Part shown: positions 24,253 through 32,273 of the stretch, piece after piece
How the letters are laid out: each line of letters opens with the position of its first letter
How positions within the stretch are numbered: the stretch's first letter is position 1
Assembly: GCA_021815825.1 (NCBI GenBank)
Contig: JAKAZO010000032.1
Span: forward strand, 1 to 32,273
DNA length: 32,273 bases
Direction: 5' to 3'
DNA from: Pseudomonadota bacterium
GTDB lineage: Bacteria > Pseudomonadota > Alphaproteobacteria > Acetobacterales > Acetobacteraceae
Translations under genes and position numbers: made by a program
The notes under the pieces: generated by a model
The model's database searches: none
Told to the model about the DNA's origin: nothing
The model's input: only the letters and a program-made list of their open reading frames with translations

Positions 24253-26103
24253 TCAGCGCCGCACCTGCGTCACGTCGCGCACGGCGCCGCGCGCGGCGCT
24301 GGTGGTGAGCACGGCGTAGGCCTTCAGCGCCTGGGAGACGACCCGTTCGCGGCTCGCCGGCTGGTAGGCGGCTTCGCCGCGCGCCGCCATCCGCGCCGCG
24401 CGCGCCGCGAGCTCCGCCTCGCTCACCGCGAGATGCAGCGTGCGGCCGGGAATGTCGATCTCGATGCGGTCGCCGTCCTCGATCAGCGCGATGGCGCCAC
24501 CCTCGGCCGCCTCGGGCGAGATGTGCCCGATCGACAGCCCGGAGGTGCCGCCCGAAAAGCGGCCATCGGTGATCAGCGCGCAGGCCTTCCCGAGCCCCTT
24601 GGATTTCAGATAGCTCGTCGGATACAGCATCTCCTGCATCCCCGGCCCGCCCTTCGGGCCCTCGTAGCGGATCACCACCACCTCGCCCGGCTTCACCTTG
24701 TCGCCGAGGATGCCGGCGACCGCGTCCTCCTGGCTCTCGAACACGTGCGCGGGACCGGCGAAGACCAGCGACGCGGGATCGACGCCGGCGGTCTTCACGA
24801 TGGCGCCGTCGCGGGCGATGTTGCCGGTGAGCACGGCGAGCCCGCCATCCTTGCTGAAGGCGTGGGCTGCGTCGCGGATCACGCCGTTGCTGCGATCGAG
24901 ATCCAGCGTCTCGTAGCGGTTGGACTGGCTGAACGCCTCGATGCTGCGCACGCCGCCAGGCGCGGCGCGATAGAACTCGGCGACCGATTCGCTGGCGGCG
25001 CCGCGCACGTCGTAGCGGTCGAGTGCGGCGCCGAGCGTCGGCGCGTGGACCGTCGGCACATCGCGATGGATCAGACCGGCGCGGTCGAGCTCGCCCATGA
25101 TCCCGACGATGCCGCCGGCGCGATGCACATCCTCGACATGCACGTCGGCGACCGAGGGCGAGACCTTGCACAGATTGGGCACGCGCCGCGACAGCCGGTC
25201 GATGTCGGCCATGGTGAAGGGCACGTCGCCCTCCTCGGCGGCGGCGAGCAGGTGCAGCACGGTATTGGTCGAGCCGCCCATGGCGATGTCCAGCGACATC
25301 GCGTTCTCGAACGACGCGAACCCGGCGATGCCGCGCGGCAGGGCGGTGGCGTCGTCCTGCTCGTACCAGCGCCGCGCCAGATCGACGATCAGCCAGCCGG
25401 CCTCGACGAACAGCCGGCGCCGGTCGGCGTGGGTGGCGACGACGGTACCGTTGCCGGGCAGCGCCAGGCCGAGCGCCTCGGCGAGGCAGTTCATCGAATT
25501 GGCCGTGAACATGCCGGAGCAGGAGCCGCAGGTCGGGCAGGCCGAGCGCTCCATCACCGTGGTCTCGGCATCGCTCTGGGTCGGATCCGCAGCGGCGACC
25601 ATGGCGGTGATCAGATCCACCGCCTGCGCCTTCGCCCCGCGTACGATCTTGCCCGCTTCCATCGGCCCGCCGGAGACGAACACGGCGGGGATGTTGAGCC
25701 GCATCGCCGCCATCAGCATGCCGGGCGTGATCTTGTCGCAGTTGGAGATGCAGACCAGCGCGTCGGCGCAGTGCGCGTTGACCATGTATTCGACGGCGTC
25801 GGCGATGAGCTCGCGCGAGGGCAGGCTGTAGAGCATGCCGCCATGGCCCATGGCGATGCCGTCATCGACGGCGATGGTGTTGAACTCCTTGGCCACGCCG
25901 CCGGCCTTGGCGATCTCCCCGGCGACGAGCTGGCCGAGATCCTTGAGGTGCACGTGGCCCGGCACGAACTGCGTGAAGGAGTTGGCGATGGCGATGATCG
26001 GCTTGCCGAAATCCCCCTCGCCCATGCCGGTGGCGCGCCACAGCGCGCGGGCGCCGGCCATGTTGCGGCCGTGGGTGGTGGTGCGGGAACGATAGGCGGG
26101 CAT
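24253..26103 (-). CDS. ilvD: Dihydroxy-acid dehydratase
   Basis: IlvD dehydrates 2,3-dihydroxy-3-methylbutanoate and -pentanoate to the 2-keto acids of valine, leucine and isoleucine synthesis. The 616 residues equal the E. coli length. Cluster cysteines are visible at C122 (SNCDKITPG) and within [12 protein letters not shown] (last Cys at 195). Other family motifs are [57 protein letters not shown] and [20 protein letters not shown]. The ATG has GGAG upstream and lies 30 bp after queH on the same strand, so it may be cotranscribed with queH. The 3' end faces hyfI across 32 bp. No attenuator or riboswitch is visible in the short gap. Confidence 0.98.
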   Translation of the reverse strand: MPAYRSRTTTHGRNMAGARALWRATGMGEGDFGKPIIAIANSFTQFVPGHVHLKDLGQLVAGEIAKAGGVAKEFNTIAVDDGIAMGHGGMLYSLPSRELIADAVEYMVNAHCADALVCISNCDKITPGMLMAAMRLNIPAVFVSGGPMEAGKIVRGAKAQAVDLITAMVAAADPTQSDAETTVMERSACPTCGSCSGMFTANSMNCLAEALGLALPGNGTVVATHADRRRLFVEAGWLIVDLARRWYEQDDATALPRGIAGFASFENAMSLDIAMGGSTNTVLHLLAAAEEGDVPFTMADIDRLSRRVPNLCKVSPSVADVHVEDVHRAGGIVGIMGELDRAGLIHRDVPTVHAPTLGAALDRYDVRGAASESVAEFYRAAPGGVRSIEAFSQSNRYETLDLDRSNGVIRDAAHAFSKDGGLAVLTGNIARDGAIVKTAGVDPASLVFAGPAHVFESQEDAVAGILGDKVKPGEVVVIRYEGPKGGPGMQEMLYPTSYLKSKGLGKACALITDGRFSGGTSGLSIGHISPEAAEGGAIALIEDGDRIEIDIPGRTLHLAVSEAELAARAARMAARGEAAYQPASRERVVSQALKAYAVLTTSAARGAVRDVTQVRR

Positions 26104-26133
26104 GGCGGTCTCCGGGAATGCGGGAACGGATGG

Positions 26134-26787
26134 TCAGGCGGTGTCGCGGCCGTAGAACTTGGTGCCGCGCGCGATGCGCTCGCGGCCCTGGGCGAGGCGA
26201 TGGCGGTTGGAATCGCGCAGCGAGTAGAGGCAGCCGCAATATTCCTGCTGGTAGAACTGCTCTTCCTTGGCGAGATCGACCATGCGCGCGCTGCCGCCGT
26301 CCTTGCGCCAGTTCCAGCTCCAGTAGGTCAGCGCGTCGTGCCGCGCCGCGGCGCGCTCGCCGGCGGCGTTGATCTGGTTCATGTCCTTCCAGCGCGAGAT
26401 GCCGAGCGTGCTGGTGAAGACGCTGAACCCGTGCTCCGCGGCGTAGAGCGCGCTGCGCTCGAAGCGCATGTCGAAGCAGGCGGTGCAGCGCGCGCCGCGC
26501 TCCGGCTCCCATTCCAGCCCCTTGACGCGCTCGAACCAGGCCTCGGTTTCGTAGTCCAGATCGATGAAGGCCACGCCGAGCCGCGCGGCGAAGCGGATAT
26601 TCTCCTCCTTGCGCAGCTCGTATTCGGCCCGCGGGTGGATGTTCGGATTGTAGAACAGCACCGTGAAATCGATGCCCTCGCCCTTCAGCCGCTCCATGAT
26701 CGGGCCGGCGCAGGGCGCGCAGCACGAGTGCAGCAGCACGTCGCGGGCGCCACCGGGAACGGCGAAACTCTGGGATCGCTTGGCCAT
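26134..26787 (-). CDS. queH: Epoxyqueuosine reductase QueH
   Basis: A 217-residue DUF208/QueH protein that catalyses the last step of queuosine tRNA modification, reducing epoxyqueuosine to queuosine without the cobalamin used by QueG. Its cluster and metal ligands are the typical cysteines: C22, C23 and C26 (HSCCAPC), C101 and C104 (CTACFDMR), and the C-terminal [12 protein letters not shown]. Other motifs are [19 protein letters not shown] and [15 protein letters not shown]. The ATG is supported by AGGA nine bases upstream. It lies 47 bp after the membrane-protein gene and 30 bp before ilvD on the same strand. No other queuosine gene is in the window. Confidence 0.95.
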   Translation of the reverse strand: MAKRSQSFAVPGGARDVLLHSCCAPCAGPIMERLKGEGIDFTVLFYNPNIHPRAEYELRKEENIRFAARLGVAFIDLDYETEAWFERVKGLEWEPERGARCTACFDMRFERSALYAAEHGFSVFTSTLGISRWKDMNQINAAGERAAARHDALTYWSWNWRKDGGSARMVDLAKEEQFYQQEYCGCLYSLRDSNRHRLAQGRERIARGTKFYGRDTA

Positions 26788-26834
26788 CCTCTATCCTAAC
26801 GCCGGGGCCCGCGCGGTTGCACGCATCGCCGCGC

Positions 26835-27401
26835 CTACGAGACCAGCCGCTGCAGCAGCGAGGGCGCCACCACCAGCGCCGTCGTCACCACATTGACCAC
26901 CACCACCACCGCCGCCGCCGGCAGCCACGACAGCGCCAGGCCGTAGCGCACCAGGAACCCGTGCAGCGCCAGCCCATAGGCGGCGAGCGCGGCGAGCAGC
27001 GCGTAGGAGATCGGCCGCGTCGGCGCGCCCAGCAGCACCGCGCCATGCGCCAGCGCCAGCAGCAGCGCCGCCGCCGCCGGGATCGCCCATTGGCACCAGT
27101 TGAACGCCACCGCGTAGCGCAGCCACACGGTCTGACGGCGCCAGAGCCCCGCCAGCGCGTGGGAGAGCACCGGCGGGGCGAGCAGGGCGCAGAGCGTCGC
27201 CAGCAGGTCCACCACCGCCGGCAGCCCGCCGCCATTGACCAGCATCAGCCCGAGCCCGACCAGGGGAAACGCGATCAGCGGCGCCAGGCTGGCGAGAAAC
27301 GCGTCCGGGCTGGCCTCGAAGCGGGCGAAGCCACGCCGGTCGAAGCGCGCCAGCGCCGCGATGCCGCTGATCACCCGCAGCGCCGCGCCGGGCGCGCTCA
27401 C
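26835..27401 (-). CDS. Integral membrane protein of unknown function, coupled to dapE
   Basis: A 188-residue hydrophobic protein not recognised as a named family. It starts with GTG overlapping the dapE stop (GTGA). The N-terminal 30 residues ([20 protein letters not shown]) are amphipathic, followed by about five hydrophobic helices ([86 protein letters not shown]). It has no signal peptide and no obvious catalytic motif. The overlap indicates translational coupling to dapE, but membrane topology offers no clear link with diaminopimelate synthesis. Codon use is like its neighbours, and the frame chosen continues past dapE's stop only in this gene. Confidence 0.75.
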   Translation of the reverse strand: MSAPGAALRVISGIAALARFDRRGFARFEASPDAFLASLAPLIAFPLVGLGLMLVNGGGLPAVVDLLATLCALLAPPVLSHALAGLWRRQTVWLRYAVAFNWCQWAIPAAAALLLALAHGAVLLGAPTRPISYALLAALAAYGLALHGFLVRYGLALSWLPAAAVVVVVNVVTTALVVAPSLLQRLVS

Positions 27402-28540
27402 CGGCCCGGCTCCGGAGCCAGGAAGGCCCCGATCACGCCGCGATAGATCCGCGCCAGCGCGCGCAGCTCCGCCACCGGCACGCGCTCGTCCACCTGGTGC
27501 ATGGAGCTGCCGACGAGGCCGAACTCCGCCACCGGGCAGAGGCGGGTGATGAAGCGCGCATCGGAGGTCCCGCCGCCGGTATCGAGCCGCGGCGCGATGC
27601 CGGTCTCGGCCTCGATCGCGGCGCAGAGCCGCGCCACCGCCGCGCCCGGGCTGGTGAGGAAGCTCTCGCCGCTGACGCTCGCCGCCAGCTCCGCCCGCGG
27701 CGCGAAGCGGGCCAGCGCCGCGCGCAGCCACTCGGTCAGGCTCTCGCCCGAATGGCGGTCGTTGAAGCGGATGTTGAGCCGCGCGCTCGCCGCCGCCGGG
27801 ATCACGTTGCTCGCCGGGTTGCCGACATCGACGCTGGTGACCTGCAGCGTCGAGGGCTCGAACCAGGCGCTGCCGGCATCGAGCGGCAGCGCGGTGAGCG
27901 CGGCCAGCGCGGCGACGAGCCGGTGCACCGGATTGTCGGCGCGCTGGGGATAGGCGGTGTGGCCCTGCGTGCCCTCGATGCGGATGCGCGCGTTCAGGCT
28001 GCCGCGCCGGCCGATCTTCACCACCTCGCCGAGCCGGGCCGGGTTGGTCGGCTCGCCGACGAGGCAGAAATCCGGCACCTCCCCCGCCGCGCGCATCCAG
28101 TCCAGCACGCGCGCGGTGCCGTCCACCGCCTCGCCCTCCTCGTCGCCGGTGATCAGCAGGCTCAGCGAGCCCGCCGGCGGGCCGTCGGCGAGATGGGCCT
28201 CGGCGGCGGCGACGAAGGCGGCGATGGCGCCCTTCATGTCGCAGGCGCCGCGGCCGTAGAGCACGCCGTCCTGCACCGTCGCGGCGAAGGGATCGAAGCG
28301 CCAGGCCCCGTCGCCGGGCGGCACCACGTCGGTATGGCCGGCGAAGCAGAGATGCGGCCCGGCGGTGCCGATGCGGGCGTAGAGATTGCTCACCGCGCCG
28401 AAGGCCAGCCGCCGCACCGTGAAGCCGAGCCGGCCGAGCGCGTCCGCCAGCACCGCCTGCGCCCCGCCATCGGCGGGCGTGACCGAGGGGCAGCGGATCA
28501 GCGCCTGGGCGAGCGGCAGCGGGTCGGGCGGATGCGCCAC
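27398..28540 (-). CDS. dapE: Succinyl-diaminopimelate desuccinylase
   Basis: DapE removes succinate from N-succinyl-LL-2,6-diaminopimelate in lysine and peptidoglycan precursor synthesis. The 380-residue M20 metallopeptidase shows HTDVVPPGD (H69), [14 protein letters not shown] (bridging Asp), [12 protein letters not shown] (catalytic Glu and ligand Glu), LVGEPTN and the C-terminal [12 protein letters not shown] with the last His ligand. GTG at 28540 starts 4 bp after the dapD stop and gives the normal length. A start at 28594 would overlap dapD by 50 bp and add an unrelated peptide. It forms an operon with dapD and the following membrane-protein gene. Confidence 0.97.
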   Translation of the reverse strand: MAHPPDPLPLAQALIRCPSVTPADGGAQAVLADALGRLGFTVRRLAFGAVSNLYARIGTAGPHLCFAGHTDVVPPGDGAWRFDPFAATVQDGVLYGRGACDMKGAIAAFVAAAEAHLADGPPAGSLSLLITGDEEGEAVDGTARVLDWMRAAGEVPDFCLVGEPTNPARLGEVVKIGRRGSLNARIRIEGTQGHTAYPQRADNPVHRLVAALAALTALPLDAGSAWFEPSTLQVTSVDVGNPASNVIPAAASARLNIRFNDRHSGESLTEWLRAALARFAPRAELAASVSGESFLTSPGAAVARLCAAIEAETGIAPRLDTGGGTSDARFITRLCPVAEFGLVGSSMHQVDERVPVAELRALARIYRGVIGAFLAPEPGR

Positions 28541-28544
28541 CGGA

Positions 28545-29384
28545 TCAGTCGCGCAGCAGCTCGTTGATGGAGGTCTTCTCCCGCGTGCGGGCATCGACGC
28601 GCTTGACGATCACCGCGCAGGCGAGCGCCGGGCCCGGGGTGCCATCCGGCAGCGGACGGCCGGGCAGGCTGCCCGGCACCACCACGGCGTAGGCCGGCAC
28701 GCGGCCCTGGAACACCTCGCCGGTGGCGCGGTCGATCACCTTGGTGGAGGCGCCGAGGAACACGCCCATGGAGAGCACCGCGCCGCGCTCCACGATCACC
28801 CCCTCCGCCACCTCGGAGCGGGCGCCGATGAAGCAATCATCCTCGATGATCACCGGATTGGCCTGCAGCGGCTCGAGCACGCCGCCGATCCCGACGCCGC
28901 CGCTGATATGGCAGTTGCGCCCGACCTGGGCGCAGCTTCCCACCGTGGACCAGGTGTCGATCATCGTGCCCTCGCCGACATGCGCGCCGACATTGACGAA
29001 GCACGGCATCAGCACGGCGCCCGGGGCGATGTAGGCGGAATGGCGCACCACCGCGCCCGGCACGGCGCGGAAGCCGGCGGCGGCGAAGCGCTCCTCGTCC
29101 CAGGCCTCGAACTTCATCGGCACCTTGTCGAACACCGGCGCCCCGCCGGCGCCCGGCATCGGCTGGTTGGCGTGCAGGCGGAAGGAGAGCAGCACCGCCT
29201 TCTTGAGCCATTGATGCACCACCCAGCCCGAACCCGACGGCTCGGCGACGCGCACCGCCCCCTCGTCCAGCAGATCGAGCGCGGCGGCGACGGGGGCGCG
29301 GTCGTGGCCCTTGCTCGCCGGCGTCAGCGTCCCGCGCCGCTCCCAGAGCGCGTCGATGGCGGCGGCGAGTTCGGTATGGTTCAT
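28545..29384 (-). CDS. dapD: Tetrahydrodipicolinate N-succinyltransferase
   Basis: DapD transfers succinyl from succinyl-CoA to tetrahydrodipicolinate, the step before the aminotransferase and DapE in lysine/DAP synthesis. The 279-residue protein has an N-terminal helical region ([14 protein letters not shown]), the left-handed beta-helix of hexapeptide repeats ([60 protein letters not shown]) and the C-terminal extension ending [12 protein letters not shown], which fit the family length of about 275. It is the first gene of the dapD-dapE-membrane protein cluster. It diverges from the GGDEF gene across 192 bp. The ATG has no strong ribosome-binding site. Confidence 0.97.
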   Translation of the reverse strand: MNHTELAAAIDALWERRGTLTPASKGHDRAPVAAALDLLDEGAVRVAEPSGSGWVVHQWLKKAVLLSFRLHANQPMPGAGGAPVFDKVPMKFEAWDEERFAAAGFRAVPGAVVRHSAYIAPGAVLMPCFVNVGAHVGEGTMIDTWSTVGSCAQVGRNCHISGGVGIGGVLEPLQANPVIIEDDCFIGARSEVAEGVIVERGAVLSMGVFLGASTKVIDRATGEVFQGRVPAYAVVVPGSLPGRPLPDGTPGPALACAVIVKRVDARTREKTSINELLRD

Positions 29385-29576
29385 GGCGGGCGGTTCCCAG
29401 GGGCAAGACGGCGCGGACGATGCAGAGGCCCCCGCGCGAAGTCAACGCCGGACCCAGGGCGGACGGACCCGAGGCGGGCGGGGACGCGCAGCACGGTCCG
29501 GTTGCTGATAACCGCGCATTTACCGCTGCAATGGTTGTATCCTCCGCACAACGACAGGCCCGGCGGTAGAACAGCG
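29385..29576. other. Divergent intergenic region between dapD and the GGDEF gene
   Basis: This 192-bp gap must contain the promoters of the two divergent units. It has a less GC-rich stretch at about 29500-29550 (GTTGCTGATAACC, ATTTACC, AATGGTTGTATCC) that is the likely promoter area for the GGDEF gene. No clear -35/-10 pair, riboswitch or terminator is assigned. Confidence 0.4.
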
Positions 29577-30989
29577 ATGATCCCCGTGAGCGAAATGCCC
29601 TTGCTTGGTGCCACCTTCGATGGCCCTGGCGTGCCGACGCCGCTGTGCGAGGCCCTGCTCGAAAGCCGCCAGCGCTGGCAGGATCTGGTGCTGCTGAGCG
29701 CCGACCTCGCCTTCGAGACCGACGCCTGGGGCCGCATCGTCTTCATCGCCCCGGACCCGGTGCTCGGCTGGCCGGCCGGGGCGCTGCTCGGCAAGCCGGC
29801 GCAGACCCTGCTCGCCACCCCGGTCGCCGAGGGCGGCTTCGACCCGTTCCGCCCCGGCCTGCGCGCCCACCACCGCCGCGTCTGGCTGCGCCGGGGCGAT
29901 GGCAGCAGCGTCTGCCTCTGCGTCAACACCTCGCCCATGCTGGACGGCTCCGGCGGCCTGCTCGGCAGCCGCGGCCTCGGCATGGACATCACCGAGGACG
30001 ACGCCTTCAACGCCCGCATCGCCGCCGGGCTGCGCCGGGCCGAGCTGGTCGATCACATTCTCTACAGCGTGCGCCAGGAAGTGCTCGCCCCGCGCATGAT
30101 CCAGGCCGCGCTCTCGGCCATCCTGCGCGCCCTCGGCGCGGAGAGCGCCGCCGTGATCGAGACCCCGCTCGACCGGCCGTCGCCGGAGGGGATCATCCGC
30201 CACATCGCCGGGCCGGAAGCGCCGATGGCGGTGAGCGCCGGGCTTGGCATGATCGCCTCCGGGGAAACCCAAGTCGGCGCCACCCTGGCGCTCGATGGCC
30301 GCCCGGTCCTGGCCTGCGGCTGCGATACCCGCCTCGACCACGGCGCCGCGCTGCTGGTCTGGCGCCCCCCCGGCGGGCGCAGCTTCGACGCCGACGAACA
30401 GGCCCTGCTCGCCGCCGCCGCCGGCATCGTCCACATGGCGCTCGATCACGAGTCGGTGCAGCGGGAGATGGTCCGCCAAGCGCGCACGGACCCGCTCACC
30501 GGCCTCTACAACCGCCGCGCCTTCCTCGAGGAGCTGGACCGCCGCGTCGAACGGCTGGAGCAGGAGAACCTGCCCGGCACGCTGATGTTCGTCGATCTCG
30601 ATAATTTCAAGGCGCTCAACGACCGCCACGGCCACGAGGCCGGGGACGAGGCGCTGCGCGGCGTCACCGCGCTGCTGCGCGCCACCTTCCGCCCCACCGA
30701 CCTGCTCGCCCGCCTCGGCGGCGACGAATTCGCCATCTGGCTGGATGGCGCCGACGAACTCGCCGCCGCCGAACGGGCCGAGATGCTGCGCCTGCGCGGC
30801 CCCCGCACGCTGGCCGAAATCGCCGACGGCGCGCCGGAGGAGCTCACCCTCTCCATCGGCATCGCCACCCACTGGCCGGGCATGGCGGAAGACATCGACA
30901 GCCTCCTGCACCGCGCCGACCAGACCATGTACGAAGTGAAGCGCAGCGGCCGCGGCCATTGGCGGGTCGCGCGCAGCGGCCACGGATGA
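29577..30989 (+). CDS. Diguanylate cyclase with PAS-like and GAF-like sensor regions
   Basis: A 470-residue GGDEF protein that should make cyclic di-GMP from two GTP. Residues about 30-140 look like a PAS domain (LSADLAFETDAWGRIVFIAP, then LGWPAGALLGKPAQTLL, ending GSRGLGMDITED). Residues about 150-295 resemble a GAF domain (RAELVDHILYSVRQEVLAP, and DADEQALLAAAAGIVHMALD). The GGDEF domain starts with ARTDPLTGLYNRRAF. It has the intact active-site loop GGDEF at 381-385 and an inhibitory-site RxxD (R372-D375) exactly five residues before it. No transmembrane segment is evident, so it is a soluble sensor. The ATG at 29577 fits the domain start, although its ribosome-binding site is weak. Its stop overlaps the ATG of the DUF2336 gene. 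Confidence 0.92.
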   Translation: MIPVSEMPLLGATFDGPGVPTPLCEALLESRQRWQDLVLLSADLAFETDAWGRIVFIAPDPVLGWPAGALLGKPAQTLLATPVAEGGFDPFRPGLRAHHRRVWLRRGDGSSVCLCVNTSPMLDGSGGLLGSRGLGMDITEDDAFNARIAAGLRRAELVDHILYSVRQEVLAPRMIQAALSAILRALGAESAAVIETPLDRPSPEGIIRHIAGPEAPMAVSAGLGMIASGETQVGATLALDGRPVLACGCDTRLDHGAALLVWRPPGGRSFDADEQALLAAAAGIVHMALDHESVQREMVRQARTDPLTGLYNRRAFLEELDRRVERLEQENLPGTLMFVDLDNFKALNDRHGHEAGDEALRGVTALLRATFRPTDLLARLGGDEFAIWLDGADELAAAERAEMLRLRGPRTLAEIADGAPEELTLSIGIATHWPGMAEDIDSLLHRADQTMYEVKRSGRGHWRVARSGHG

Positions 30990-32257
30990 AGCTCGCCGTG
31001 GCGTCCCTCGCCCCGCCCCCGGCCAGCCGGCGCGCCGCCCAAATCGAGGCCGCGCTCGGCCAGGTGCTGCAGAGCGGCACAGAAAGCGCCCGCGTGCGCC
31101 TCGCCGCCGCCCCCGAGACGCCGGCCGAGGTGCTCGGCATCCTCGCCGCGGACCCCTCCGTCACGGTGCGCGCCGCGGTCTCGATGAACCCGGCCACGCC
31201 GCCCACCGCCGACCGTGTCCTCGCCGAGGACGCCGACGGGCGGGTGCGGCTGCTGCTCGGCCGCAAACTCGCCGCCCTCGCCCCGGATCTCGCCAGCGAC
31301 GATCTCGACCGCGCCGGGCAGCAGGCGCTCGGCACGCTCATGCACCTGGTGGAGGACGCGCAGCTGCGCGTCCGCGCCGCCATCGCCGATGTCGTGAAGG
31401 AAATGCCGCAGGCGCCGCGCGAGCTCATCCTCCGCCTCGCGCGCGATACCGCCATGCCGGTCAGCGAGCCCATCCTGCGGCTCTCGCCGCTGCTCAGCGA
31501 CGCCGACCTGCTGGCCATCCTCGCCGCCCCGCCGCACGCCGCCGCCACCACCGCCATCGCCCGGCGCGCCAACCTCTCGGAGCCGGTGTGCGAGCAGATC
31601 GCCCGCACCGCCGATACCGCGGCCATCGGCGCCATGCTGGCCAACCCCAGCGCCACCATCCGCGAGGCCACGCTCGACGCCCTGATCGCCCAGGCGAGCG
31701 AGCATGGCGAATGGCACGAGCCGCTGGTGCACCGCCCGACCCTCTCGGCCACCGCCGTCCACGCGCTGACCCGCATCGTCACCACCCGGCTGCTGCAGGT
31801 GCTCGCCGACCGCGCCGACCTCGACCCCGGAACCGCCGCCGACCTGAAGCGCCGCGTCGCCGCCCGCCTGGACCCGACACCGCCGCCCGCGGAAGCCGAC
31901 GCCGAACACGCGCTGCGCCAGGCGCAGGCGCTGCACCACGAAGGCGGCCTCAACGAAGCCGCCCTGATGCGCGCGGTGGAAGCCGGCGACGCCACCTATG
32001 TCAGCGCGCTCCTCGCCGTCGCCGCCCGCGTCTCCCAGGCCGCCGTGAACCGCGCCGCCGGCCTGCGCAACGGCAAGGGCCTGGTCAGCCTGATCTGGCA
32101 GGCGGGCTTCACCATGCGCTGCGCCGCCGGCGTGCAATCCCTCCTCGGCCGCATCCCCCCGAGCCAGCTCCTCACCCCCAGCCCCTCCGGCGGCTTCCCC
32201 CTCGCCCCGGACGACATGCGCTGGCAACTGGATTTTCTGGCGCGCATCAGCCACTGA
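30986..32257 (+). CDS. DUF2336-family HEAT-like repeat protein
   Basis: A 423-residue protein matching the DUF2336 pattern of alphaproteobacteria: degenerate HEAT-like helix pairs such as VRLAAAPETPAEVLGILAAD, VRAAVSMNPATPPTADRVLA, ILRLSPLLSDADLLAILA and IARRANLSEPVCEQIAR, followed by a second helical domain (GGLNEAALMRAVEAGDATYV, NGKGLVSLIWQAGF). The biochemical function of the family is not established. It has no signal peptide or membrane segment. The ATG at 30986 overlaps the TGA of the diguanylate cyclase gene (ATGA), so translation is coupled and the two proteins probably work together. A start at 30959 would add nine residues overlapping the cyclase. Confidence 0.88.
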   Translation: MKLAVASLAPPPASRRAAQIEAALGQVLQSGTESARVRLAAAPETPAEVLGILAADPSVTVRAAVSMNPATPPTADRVLAEDADGRVRLLLGRKLAALAPDLASDDLDRAGQQALGTLMHLVEDAQLRVRAAIADVVKEMPQAPRELILRLARDTAMPVSEPILRLSPLLSDADLLAILAAPPHAAATTAIARRANLSEPVCEQIARTADTAAIGAMLANPSATIREATLDALIAQASEHGEWHEPLVHRPTLSATAVHALTRIVTTRLLQVLADRADLDPGTAADLKRRVAARLDPTPPPAEADAEHALRQAQALHHEGGLNEAALMRAVEAGDATYVSALLAVAARVSQAAVNRAAGLRNGKGLVSLIWQAGFTMRCAAGVQSLLGRIPPSQLLTPSPSGGFPLAPDDMRWQLDFLARISH

Positions 32258-32273
32258 TCGCGGGCAAGGCGGG

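Noticed and set aside
24247-26799. An 850-codon plus-strand open frame over ilvD and queH
   Set aside because: It is the reverse-complement shadow of ilvD and queH and has no recognisable domain.

Overview
The window is very GC-rich and densely coding, with short gaps, many ATGA/GTGA stop-start overlaps and frequent GTG or TTG starts. Gene content (a DUF2336 protein, the dapD-dapE pair, a six-gene Hyf-like membrane complex, an ArsR-methyltransferase fusion) points to an alphaproteobacterium, most likely Rhodospirillales/Acetobacteraceae. The taxonomic call is inference; no rRNA or tRNA gene is visible. No CRISPR array, transposase or phage gene is recognisable.

Layout. (1) 1-6259, minus strand: a type I secretion operon made of an ABC transporter with a degenerate C39 domain, an HlyD-type adaptor, a Sel1-repeat protein and a TPR-like protein that runs off the left edge. 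No secreted substrate or TolC is inside the window. (2) 6504-8014, plus strand: a GNAT acetyltransferase of the phosphinothricin-acetyltransferase type, then an ArsR-methyltransferase fusion behind a near-perfect 22-bp palindrome. (3) 8021-9385, minus strand: a phospholipase-D/cardiolipin-synthase-like lipoprotein. It diverges from 9467-10982, plus strand: a YXWGXW lipoprotein, a small exported protein and an exported HNH-like protein. (4) 11037-16728, plus strand: an enolase-superfamily enzyme, uvrB, a GT4 glycosyltransferase, a FolM/PTR1-type pteridine reductase and folB. (5) 16818-24220, plus strand: a small XRE regulator coupled to hyfB-C-E-F-G-I-like genes. (6) 24253-29384, minus strand: dapD, dapE, an unrecognised membrane protein, queH and ilvD. 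(7) 29577-32257, plus strand: a PAS/GAF-like/GGDEF diguanylate cyclase overlapping a DUF2336 gene.

The most striking region is the Hyf-like cluster. The two antiporter-like subunits keep the membrane Glu and Lys residues of complex I pumps, and the NuoB-like subunit keeps its four cluster cysteines. The large subunit, however, has no CxxC pair anywhere, and its L1 position reads RVSGDST. It therefore cannot carry a standard NiFe centre and belongs with the energy-converting hydrogenase-related (Ehr) complexes. The cluster has no ferredoxin-like subunit, so its redox partner and its reaction are unknown.
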